Below, in pieces: positions 36,010 through 45,974 of a DNA stretch of 64,000 nt (position 1 is its first letter; every line of letters starts with the position of its first letter). A program made the position numbers and the translations under genes. The stretch comes from Cymodocea nodosa (Eukaryota > Streptophyta > Magnoliopsida > Alismatales > Cymodoceaceae): the NCBI GenBank assembly GCA_036874045.1, contig CM072339.1, forward strand, positions 17,305,501 to 17,369,500, read 5' to 3'. Below the pieces are notes generated by a model that saw nothing but the letters and a program-made list of their open reading frames with translations, was not told the origin of the DNA and made no database searches.

Positions 36010-37399
36010 AGATCTTTCTTCTTCTTCTTTTTCTTCTTCAGTAATTCTTTAGTGACGAATATCTTGTCTTTCTCTACTTCACCGAATTTGCTTTCTCCTA
36101 ATACTTTAGATCTTCAGTGACATAAATTTGACATTTTCTGCTTCACTGAATTTTCTTCCATCTCGATACTTCAAATCTTCAGTGACATAAATCTGACCTT
36201 TTTCTACTTCACTGAATTTTCTTCCATCTCGATACTTCAGATCTTTAGTGGCATAAATCTAACCTTTTTTTGCTTCATTGAATTTTCTTCCATCTGAGAG
36301 CTTTTCCCTGAAAAGGTGTTTTTGATTCCTGAAAGGATTTTTCGTTTGGTGTGCAGGGATAACTAATCAATGAGAATTCTATGCATTTTATATTGTATCT
36401 TCATTTCATGCATATCCTCCACATTTAATCACTACTAGTTTTCCACTTCACGTCTTCTCTTTTTCTTTCATCGAAATACACACGTTCTAACCCACGTTTA
36501 CATTTCTAATTTTCTTTAATCATCAATCCTGGATCACTGAAAAATTCCTTGCAAAATAAACTTTCTCATCCAAAATTTTTCATCAAGTGTAATAAGAAGT
36601 CGTTACTTTAATGTTAACTAAACGAGTAAAACAAGTACATATATAACTTAACGAGTTCCTCATGTGACAACTCACGTGACAAGTACTGTAGCTAACTCAC
36701 CAAACTAAGTCTGTGGTGTTATGCTAACTCAACGAACTAGCTTCGTGGTGTTACGATAACTCAACGAACTAATAAAAAACAAATATTTTTATAATAAGAA
36801 TTTTACCATGTGCAATAATAACAACTTAAGTTTATAATGCTAAGCTAACACGTTGCCTTAATGTTCAATATAGCAACTCAACGTGTTTAGTTATGTTAAC
36901 TTAACGAGTTAAACATGTGCACCTCACGTGATACAATATAACATTCGTAACTTATAATTTCACCACGTGTAGAACACTAACTTAACGAGTTCGTCACTTC
37001 TTTCACTCACTAACTTAACGAGTTCTCACGTGACCTATTTTAACCTTTAAGCCTCTAACTTAATAAGTTCTCACATGACCTCTATACAAATAACACTCTA
37101 ACTTAACGAGTTGTCTAAACATGCACTGTTCATGATACAGAAAATATAACTTTAAAACATATCATGCTTTTCAATAAAAACACACGTTAACTTAACGTTT
37201 AGTTAAATGAGAAATTACTACAATGAAACGACTAGTTATTTAACTTAGTATAATTTCAAATCCAATGCAGACAAGTATTTATATCAATAAACTTTTTCTG
37301 TATTAATTGATGTTCTTAATTTCCTTTCACAAGCAATAGTAATTGAGCAAATATGATTACTTTCATTCAGCACACATCATCAAAACAAAATACTCAACA
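36010..37399 (-). repeat. 5' LTR of element C, outer part
   Basis: 1390 bases that read on the minus strand from TGTTGAGTA (37399) to gaagaaagatct (36010), continuing at 24870. Its U3 has cacgtg and aactcgttaagtta words but lacks the CGGA cassette; cgttgagtta words occupy that place (36690-36770), as in the solo LTR at 2771. It borders integrase sequence of element F at 37400. Confidence 0.88.
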
Positions 37400-39802
37400 C
37401 TACTCAAACAACTAGTTTAGGAGTTAGAAAATATACCTTAGTTGTGGTTGATGATTATACAAGATACACTTAGGTTAGTTTCTTAGCACACAAGAATGAA
37501 GCATATACTAAATTCAAACATCTCTACATTAGAATTCAAAATGAAAAAGTACTAACTATGAAAAAGATCAGAAATGATCATGGAGGTGAATTTGAAAATA
37601 CTGACTTTGAAGATTTATGCAACTTATTTGGTATATTACATGAGTTTTCGTGCCCAAGAACTCCTACCTAAAATGGAGTAGTAGAAAGGAAAAATAGATC
37701 AGTATAAGAAATGGCAAGAACAATACTTAATGCATCTGATTTATCAAATTTTTTTTGGGCTGAAGCTATGATTATTGCATGTCATACAATAAACAGAACT
37801 CATCTTAGACCTATATTGCATAAGATAGCATTTGAATTGTGGTATGGTAAAACACCAAATGTTAGTTACTTCAAAATTTTTGGATCAAAATGTTTTGTGC
37901 TTAATACAAGGGATCAAAAGGACAAATTTGATGCAAAAATCTGATCCTACACTACTAGTTGGATACTCTTCAAGAAGCAAGGCTTACAAGGTCTATTTTG
38001 AATATGAAAGAAGAGTAGAAGAATCAATAAATGTATCATTTGACGAAAACCTAGTAGGAAAATTAAAGCAACTGAAAATAGATAGTGAGAGTGAAAGTGA
38101 TTTAGAAAATCGAAAATCATTACAAAAAAAGGAGAGCACAATATTGTCTACACCTACTATGATAGAAAAAGCATGGAAAACAAAATCTAGACATCCAATT
38201 GCACAAATTATTGGAAATATAAATCAAGGAGTTCAAATAAGGAGCAAAATTCAGAATATCTGTAATTATTGTGCATTTGTATCTGAATTTAAGCCTACAA
38301 CAGTTGAAGAAGCTTGTAATGATGAATACTAGATTATGGCCATGAAAGAGGAACTGAATCAGTTCAAGAAAAATAAAGTCTGGAATTTAACTGAAAGGCC
38401 CATTGAAAAATCAATCGTTGGAACTAAATGGGTGTTTAAGAATAAATTAGATAATAGTGGTAGTATTATCAGAAATAAAGGTAGACTTGTTGCTCAAGGA
38501 TACAACCAACAGGAATGAATCGATTATGAAGAAACATTTGCACCTGTTGCAAGACTTGAAGCAATTAGAATGTTGCTTGCCTTTGCAAGTAGTATGAAAA
38601 TAAAGTTTTATCAAATGGATGTTAAGAGTGCATTTCTGAATGGCATTTTACAAAAAGTAATATATGTAGAACAACCACTAGGTTTTGAAGATAAAGAAAG
38701 ACCAAACCATGTATACAAATTCAATAAAGCTCTTTATGGTCTGAAGAAAGCACCACGTGTATGGTATGATAAGTTGAAGGGTTTCCTTCTCTTAAATCAA
38801 TTCAATATAGGAACTGCAGATAATACTCTTTTTATCAAGTCAGAAAATTCTTACATGTTGATCATTTAGATTTATGTTGATGATATTATCTTTGGTGCAA
38901 CAAATGAGAAATTATGTCATGACTTTCAGATTTTAATGCAGAATGAATTTGAAATGAGTCTTACGGGAGAATTAAAATTCTTTCTAGGATTATAAATACA
39001 TCAATTACAGCATGGAATTTTCCTAAACTAAGAAAAATTCTGCAAAGAGATTCTCTTAAAATTTGGCATGGATAAATCCAAAGTGGCTCACACTCTTATG
39101 AATTCAAATGAAAAGCTTGATAAAGATATCTCTAGTACATCTGTAGATCAAAAGAAATACAAAGGTATGATTGGATCACTTTTGTATTTAACATAATGTT
39201 CATTGTGTATGCATGTGCAAGATATCAAGCCTCTTCCAAAGCATCACATTTAAAAGTAGTTAAACAAATCTTTAAATACCTACAAGGTACAAAATATTTT
39301 GGATTATTTTACTCTTCACAGAATCCATTAATTTTAACTAGTTATAGTGATGCAGATTATGCAGGATGCAAATCAAATAGAAAAAACACCAATGGTATGT
39401 GTCAACTACTTGGTCACTCACTTGTATCATGGTTTAGCAGAAAACAAAACTCTATAACACTATCTACAATTGAAGTTGAATACATGGCAGTAGGTTTATG
39501 CTATGCTCAAATTCTATGGATGCAACAAACACTAGCAGATTATAAACTCAAATTTCAGAATACAATTATTTACTGTGATAGTAGTAGTGTCATAAATCTC
39601 TCCAAAAATACAGTCCTACACTGAAGAGCAAAATATATCGAGATTAGGCACAACTTTCTAAGAGACCATGTTGAGAAAGGTCATATTTCTTTAGAATGTT
39701 TCTACTAATGAACAATTAGCAGATATTTTCATTAAACCTCTATCTGAATCTACATTTAATCCTATTAGACAAAATTTAGGTTGTTCGTTGTATGATTTAT
39801 AA
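37400..39802 (+). pseudogene. copia pol of element F: integrase, RT, RNase H
   Basis: Enters in the integrase core (VVVDDYTRYTW near 37444, RNDHGGEFENTDFEDLCN near 37570, NGVVERKNRS with the catalytic Glu near 37672) because element C cut away everything upstream. RT follows with GTKWVFKNKLDNSG, MDVKSAFLNG and YVDDIIFGA (38873-38899), then RNase H with SYSDADYAGCKSN, STIEVEYMAV, IYCDSSSVINLSKN and LADIFIKPLSEST, ending at 39802. More than six nonsense codons and several frameshifts break it. The protein is closest to element E in this window (SIRE-like). Confidence 0.88.
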
Positions 39803-40172
39803 CTCAATATTTTTATGATTATTTACCCTCCAAGCTCACAAACAGGAGCTTGTTCTACTAACATTTTTCTCTTGCAATCACTTTGCAAATTTCAGGATAG
39901 CAAAGAACTATGTAGCTATAATTGCTTTACAAAGCCAATTACAGAACTCTTTTTGACAAATGGCAAAACAGGGGGAGAAGAACATGATATTATTTCAATA
40001 AGCAACACTAAAATAGGGGGAGTAAACTCAGAAAAATAGGGGGAGCAAATTCAGTATCTCTTCAGCATCTCCTTCTTACTCTTTCTTTGTGAGTTTATCT
40101 ATATAACTATATAAGGAGTAAAATACATGTAAAATATTGTAAAGTTTTTGTCATTATCAAAAGGGGGGAGAT
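39803..40172 (+). other. 3' end of element F with repeated polypurine tracts
   Basis: Four purine tracts in 200 bases: acagggggagaaga (39967), ataggggg agtaaa (40014), atagggggagcaaa (40037) and aaaaggggggagatt (40159), the last abutting the LTR. No gene. Confidence 0.8.
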
Positions 40173-41395
40173 TGAAAGGACCTCTAGATTTTGATAATGC
40201 AAAAATCAATGTGAGAAATAATCTTTTGTATTTCACAGATCAATAGATAAACGTTATAATCAGTCACAAATAGATCATTCAAAGCTGATAGATGAAATTA
40301 GAAGGATCAAATAGTTATCAGTCTAAGTATCCAAACAAAGTAGATTTTTAGAAGGTTAACACCTTAAGTATCTGAAAGACCACTTAGAGATAGCAAGAGA
40401 GCTCTTTGAAAAGTTACAAGGTTAACTATCTGAAAGTAAGAAGGTCTTCAGAAAGTTAGAAAAAGGCTTGAGTTCTTCGGAAAGTTAGGGGAGCTAACTA
40501 TCCAAAAGTCTAAGAAAATCGGAGAGTTAGAAAAGCTAACTATATAAACAATTAAGTTATTCAATTATGCATGTGTAGAAATTAAATTAGCAAATAGAAG
40601 CTTAAAGGATTTTTTGGTAAGTTAGGAAAGCTAACTATCTGAAAAATAAGAAGTTTTGGAAGGTTGCATAGTTTACTATCCGAAACTAAAGTTATTCAAA
40701 TAAACACCTATAGAATGTAGAAACTTAGTCGAAAGCTTAAAATGATCTTTCGATAAGTTAGGAAAGCTAACTATCCAAAAAAGAAGTTTTGGAAGGTTAC
40801 AGATTGAACTATCTGAAATTTAATTCATTCAATTATGCACATGTTGAAATAAGAAAATAGTAGTCGGAAGCTTTGAGGGAAAATTGGAAGTTTACTGTAG
40901 CTAACTATCCAAAAGTTAAATACTTTCAATAAGTTACAGCTTCAAGTATCTGAACTTAAGACACCTCAAGTGTATAACTTAAAATCTCACGTGACATAGA
41001 CAAAAGGACTCTAGTGGATTTTCAGAGAGTTATGGTAATCCTTCAAAGTGTTACACAGCTAACCATTCGAAAATCAAAGGAAATCAAAAGGTTATCTTGA
41101 AACACCCTTCTAAATGGTAACTTACCATATTTGGACCTAGAAATTCAGTAAGTATAGTAGAATACATCTGTTAGAAAGGAATATGGTCATTATGCTTACT
41201 GTTATAAATATAAACAACAATCAAGAGAGTTAGATAGCATTGAAAATATATATTCATACACTAAGCTCCATAGATATAGCAGAATACATTCAAGATCAAA
41301 TCTTCAGCAAAATACAAACTCAAGTTTAGAGCTCTCTATGCAAACAAACTCTGATCTCCTCAAGCTAGTGGTTGCTGAAGTTTCCCAATTGAAAA
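40173..41395 (+). repeat. 3' LTR of element F, cut by plastid DNA
   Basis: Starts TGAAAGGACC after the polypurine tract. It is rich in gaaagttaggaaagctaactatccaaa-type inverted words (40430-40800). A TATA box TATAAATA is at 41203-41210. The copy at 1-667 shows that it should continue beyond 41395 ('tttcccaa-tgaaaa'), where unrelated sequence begins. It is therefore interrupted by the plastid-derived insertion. Confidence 0.88.
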
Positions 41396-41446
41396 GATGA
41401 TATAGTTTTATATTAGGGCAATAGTCGATAGATTTGGATTCCTAAA

Positions 41447-44400
41447 AATGGATACAAATTTTTGACTGCTACTTAGTGTCGGCAATGAGTTTGAAAAATA
41501 TCTAAAAGGATGAAATTTAGATATTTGCACCCTATCAAGTAAGGAACCATGGCATATATGTTTGGAACAGATTCCATTTTGAGAGATTTGAAAAAGCACT
41601 ATCTCGTTGAAAAGTTCTATACATCTGTCATTTCTCAACACATTTCTTTAGACAAAGGCTCCATTTTTTCCTCTTTCTAGATGTAAATATTTCCCAAAAC
41701 ATGGAGTGGGAATCAAACCCATGCTTGAATTGAAACTAAGATACTGATGCAAGTTCTTCCCTTCTAAATCAGATAGATTCATATTTGAAAAAGGCTAACA
41801 ATAAGTTCTTTCCAAATAGATTATTTGTTCCTTTATTAGAGGTGTTGTAGAAATGTCTACGAACAAGTAAATAGCTCTACAAACGAATGGATCGAATCTA
41901 ATTGGAAAATGGAAAGATTTGTACAAGTTATACATTTCATCACCACTAAAATCATTAGGTATAAATATGTCAGATACCTATAACTCGATTGGTGAAATAG
42001 TCTTTCTCTCCAAAAAAATATGTTTTTTTTATCAATGCATAAAGAAAATATTTTGTTGCGAATGAACATGATATTGAGGAGTTGTCCATATGTAAGATCA
42101 TCATTATTAATATGGGTCTTTTCCACATAAAAAGGAAATTTTTTGTTACAATAGAACTAGAAGTGACATGGATTATTCACGAATCGAAGTCAATTTGCTT
42201 TATAAAAAGAAGATATCAATGAACTTCTATGAAATGGTTTCACAGGATTCAGCCAATTGTCTCGATCATGGGATATCATTGAGAAATAGGAATCCACGTT
42301 ATCAAAGGATTTCCTGCGATTATTTCTAGTATGGAATGAGTCCATCATCGACTTTGGTATCTTATTGAACAAAAATGGTAATATTGTTCCTCCATTGATC
42401 AAGAATTTCGGTCTTTGGGAAGTATCATGATCATCCAATAAGAAGGGTTTCAATTTATTCAAATGAACGATTTGAACACCTATTGATTCTAATAACTGAT
42501 TGTGGAGTTGATCATTCGGGCCTTTCAATTCATAGATGTGGATCTAGAACTTATGAATGGGGATATTCTTGATACTCACAAAGAAAAAAGGAAGTGACTT
42601 GGACAAAAAGAGAAGTGACTTGGACAAAAAGAAACAAAGTGACTTAAACAAATCTTCTTTGTCGATAGCCTCAAACCAATCAATCGAATATTGATTAATA
42701 CGTAATCGATCAAACACTACTTGAAAATAATTCTTCTGTTCAAAAATGAAATGTTCCAAATTTTTTTGTAAATTCTTGCTCCTATTGGACCATTTGTATC
42801 TATATGCATTAGGATCTCGATTCATGGATCTCTTAGTTCGAGAAATAAGAGGATCAAACCATTTCTTTTAACTCTTTTTAAAATTCGATAAATGTTGGTT
42901 GATCGTATATTTCATTATAGTTATATAATTCAGAGTATCATTTCCTATTTGATCCCTTTGAATTCCATGTTTGAAATTGCAATCAAATCTATTCATTAAA
43001 AAGAATTGATTCGATACATTTCTTATGTACCTACAGGTGCTATATTGGATTTGAATTAGATTTCGGATCAATCTATATTGATTGACTGCCTCCATTATGT
43101 TGTTGCTAGCAAATAGCACTATTTTTCATTTTGGATCTTCCAAATCATTCCCGTAGTGGATCCGTACCGATTTTTTTATGATCCTTCAACAAAAAGATTC
43201 ATTCTCTTCATAAAAAAGAGGAGGTAGAACCAACAAAGATCTATTTTTCGATTCATCTTTGGCCCCATTCAAGAACTTTTTTTGATCCAATCTGTAGGAA
43301 TCAATAGAAAAGGTGAATCCCCATGATACACTAGATCCGACTCAATTATTGATAGAGTGAATAGATCTACCATTTCTTGAAATCTCTCTTGTGATTCCAA
43401 ATCATGGTGTAACGTGTATCCCCCTTTGTTTAGGTCATGGAATTTTTGTTCAAGAATGAAATCTTATTGGAACTATCTATATCTAGTTCATCCTTTGGAA
43501 CCATATCACATCCCAAATCTGATAAAATAGGATGAATTGAGACAGTATTTTATAAATACGTAATTATCTTGAATATATCAACCATTTCTTTATTTTCTGA
43601 TCACCTAAAAGGGAAAAAAGAAACATCTTGTTTTTTCTTCAAAAATTTCTGATCTCTAGTGGACCTCTCAATAGGATTTGAACCTAGATGAAGTTCTAAC
43701 CATTTGTCAGAGAAAAAAGGACGAATTGATCTTGTAGGATTCCCAAGGAATTCTAAAGATCCATTCAATTGGCCAAAATCCATTACTTGAACAAAAATGG
43801 ATCTTGTGGAATCATATTGAATATTTGACAATATATTTCGTACCTTGCTAAAAAATGGATCCTTGTTTACCAAGCACACATTGTCTAACCAAATCAAATT
43901 CTCTCTTGATACGTTCCTCAAAAAATCTGATTCGTGCTAATTCTTCCCCCAACTAACAAAGAGATCTTGGCGGAATTACCACATATGAAATTGAGCACAA
44001 TTTTGCAAAGAAATACCCCACATGTTTCTCGAGAAGAGATGGGAAACATGCTCAATATCATTTGATTGAATAGTTGCCTCAGCTCCTTGTTGTTTAAAGA
44101 AACCCTCCCCTTCGATTGGTCTTTTTTCACGAAAAGCAAACATGAGATAACAAATCAAGCATTTCCCTAAGATTTCGAATAGCTGTCCCGAATTCAAGTT
44201 GATTATGTTTCGCTTCTTACTGGGAGAATGATGATCAAACAATTCCCAATCATGGTCCTTGCAGATCGGATCATCCATATAGGATAAAAAAAGAAACTCC
44301 ATAGATTTGCTATCTTTCTCTTTGAATGAGATCCCAATTCTAGCTACGGTTTCATTGGATATTTTACAACTAGAATCCCTATTTTTTTCGATCGGGTTCC

Positions 44401-44921
44401 TCCACCACCGTGAACCCCAATTATATTCAAGCATGAGACACTTTTTATTTATTTTATTTATTGGGAGAACCCAAGTACTCTCTTATGGATTCATGAAACA
44501 ACTCTTAGAAATCTTTTTCCCTTTTGGAAGATACAAGAGCAAAATAATCAACCTATTGATATTGGAAGACCAAAAGGATTCTTCTAATGTCTCATTTCTA
44601 GGTCCAATGGAATTCTTTCGACCATCTTTCGATTGTTAATACAAGATATAAGAGATATAAGGATCGCTACTTCAAGCAATACTACACCTTTGATCATGAA
44701 ATATCGATTGCTTGTTGAACCTTGTGAATCAAGTGAAAGTAGGATACTCCAAATTTGGGGGTCAAAGAGTTTCATAAAACATTCTTGGTGGAAAAAAATG
44801 TGAGTGAAAGATCCCACTAAATCGAATTTTCTCCATGAATCTAAGAAATAGTGAGAATTCTTGATCTCTCTCAATATCTCTCTCATTCAAAGATCCAAGA
44901 TTTGAATTGATGTTGTTTCAT
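41447..44921 (-). pseudogene. ycf2: ycf2 N-terminal part, plastid-derived
   Basis: Covers the first 1,000 or so codons of about 2,280. The start ATG is at 44921 with a one-base loss a few codons in. Recognisable blocks include [27 protein letters not shown]-like, [60 protein letters not shown] and [20 protein letters not shown], ending at SSQKFVSIF near 41450. An internal segment of about 80 codons is missing near 43750 ([10 protein letters not shown] joins distant blocks). It is split by many frameshifts. The intact plastid protein belongs to the Ycf2/FtsHi-type motor of protein import at the inner envelope; this copy is non-functional. Confidence 0.93.
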
Positions 44922-44989
44922 TGATTCCTCCTAAAGATTTCATTTCAATTGGAATTTCGTTATTCACAATGTACGATGATCCTTGTTAA

Positions 44990-45063
44990 GCATCCATGGC
45001 TGAATGGTTAAAGCACCCAACTCATAATTGGCAAATTCATAGGTTCAATTCCTACTAGATGCA
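44990..45063 (+). pseudogene. trnI-CAU: trnI-CAU, plastid-derived, degraded
   Basis: A 74-base sequence reading gcatccatggctgaatggtt... with anticodon loop ctcataa. Compared with the usual plastid gene it has G-to-A changes at four sites, one of which (tagatgc instead of tggatgc in the acceptor stem) breaks a pair. All are transitions of the deamination type. Transcription in the nucleus is not expected to give a working tRNA. Confidence 0.88.
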
Positions 45064-45227
45064 CACCAATGGAAACGTTCAATAAGTCTATTGGAATTGG
45101 CTCTGTATCAATAGAATCTCATCATCCATACATAACGAATTGGTATGGTATATTCATACATAACATATGAACAATAAGAACTAGAATTCTTATCGATATT
45201 GGAACTCATAAGGAAGAAAATGGATTT
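45064..45227 (+). other. Plastid trnI-rpl23 spacer
   Basis: Non-coding plastid intergenic sequence carried in the insertion; nothing else is seen in it. Confidence 0.75.
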
Positions 45228-45509
45228 ATGGATGGAATCAAATATGCAGTATTTACAGAAAAAAGCATTTGTTTATTGGGGAACAATCAATATACTTCTA
45301 ATGTCGAATCAGGAACAACTAGGATAGAAATAAAGCATTGGGTCGAACTCTTCTTTAGTGTCAAGGTAATAGCTATGAATAGTCATCGACTCCCTAGAAA
45401 GAGTAGAAGAATGGGATCTATTATGGGACATACAATGCATTACAATTACAGACATATAATCATTACACTTCAACCAGGTTATTCTATTCCACCTCTCAAA
45501 AGAACTTAA
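45228..45509 (+). CDS. rpl23: rpl23-like ORF in plastid insertion, full length
   Basis: 93 codons, [20 protein letters not shown] to [10 protein letters not shown], the usual length of plastid ribosomal protein uL23. It is open throughout, unlike its neighbours, but carries several replacements in normally conserved basic positions (for example SIRLLG to SICLLG, LPGKGRRMG to LPRKSRRMG) plus compensating small indels near the end. It has no transit peptide or nuclear promoter that I can see, so it is probably an accidentally open relic rather than a transferred working gene. Confidence 0.75.
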   Translation: MDGIKYAVFTEKSICLLGNNQYTSNVESGTTRIEIKHWVELFFSVKVIAMNSHRLPRKSRRMGSIMGHTMHYNYRHIIITLQPGYSIPPLKRT

Positions 45510-45533
45510 AGCAAAATACTTAATAACATTAAC

Positions 45534-45922
45534 ATGGCGATACATTTATACAAAACTTCTACCCTGAGCACATGCAATGGAGCTGTAGACAGTCAAGTGA
45601 AATCCAATCCACAAAATAATTTGATCTATGGATAGCATCATTGTGGTAAAGGTCATAATGCCAGAGGAATCATTACCGCAGGGCATAGAGGGGGAGGTCA
45701 TAAGTGTCTATACCGTAAAATAGATTTTCAACGTAATGAAAAAGACATATCTGGTAGAATCGTAACCATAGAATACGACCCTAATCGAAATGCATACATT
45801 TGTCTCATACACTATGGGAATGGTCAAAAGAGATATATTTTACATCCTAGAGAGGCTATACTTGGAGATACCATTGTTTCTGGTACAGAAGTTCCTATAT
45901 CAATGGGAAATGCCCACCTTTG
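45534..45922 (+). pseudogene. rpl2: rpl2 exon 1, plastid-derived
   Basis: Starts ATGGCGATACATTTATAC, 24 bases after rpl23. It is collinear with exon 1 of plastid ribosomal protein uL2 up to [11 protein letters not shown] nonsense codon replaces Gln in YGQH (cag to tag). Many Arg codons became Cys, His or Gln (for example HKRLYRK to HKCLYRK), the mark of cgx decay. The intron boundary at about 45923 reads gggcggtttga instead of gtgcggtttga. Confidence 0.9.
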
Positions 45923-45974
45923 AGGGCGGTTTGAACTATTGATTTATGTAATTGGAAGTAACCAATTAGGTTTA
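45923..45974 (+). other. Start of the plastid rpl2 group II intron
   Basis: About 50 bases of the rpl2 intron 5' end (gcggtttgaactattgattt...), cut at 45974 where G2's LTR begins. Confidence 0.8.

Larger units (their letters stand above)
668..37399 (-). mobile_element. Ty1/copia element C, split by three insertions
   Basis: Reading on the minus strand, the parts in order are: 5' LTR (37399-36010 and 24870-24608), a primer-binding site, gag (24406-23343 and 8913-about 7710), protease, integrase and RT (about 7700-5150), and an accessory ORF (5064-4441 and 2770-1094). Element D interrupts the LTR, G1 interrupts gag, and a solo LTR interrupts the accessory ORF. Removing these insertions restores collinearity with element D. 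The two LTR parts sum to 1653 bases, close to D's 5' LTR of 1656. The 3' LTR is missing; the element ends near 668-687 against F's LTR. RNase H is deleted. The element is not functional. Confidence 0.85.
41396..45974. other. Plastid DNA insertion (NUPT)
   Basis: About 4.6 kb collinear with the plastid inverted repeat near the ycf2 end: partial ycf2 (minus), trnI-CAU, rpl23, rpl2 exon 1 and the start of its group II intron (plus). All genes show scattered transitions and most are broken, so this is nuclear DNA rather than a plastome. The left 50 bases (41396-41447) are not ycf2 and I cannot place them. The right end meets G2's LTR at 45975. The insertion cut F's 3' LTR, and G2 either inserted into it or joined it later. 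Confidence 0.93.

Noticed and set aside
41857..42126. A separate small gene at the left side of the plastid insertion
   Set aside because: The frame matches ycf2 ([15 protein letters not shown] resembles the ycf2 block) and is a fragment of it.
44307..44639. A 110-codon plus-strand open frame opposite ycf2
   Set aside because: It lies antisense to recognisable ycf2 blocks and has no family resemblance of its own.
44990..45063. Functional nuclear tRNA gene
   Set aside because: It is the plastid trnI-CAU with a broken acceptor pair and several transitions, inside plastid-derived DNA.
41396..45974. Genuine plastid genome segment (contig mix-up)
   Set aside because: Stops, frameshifts and clustered transitions in ycf2, rpl2 and trnI, with retrotransposon sequence at both ends, fit a nuclear copy.
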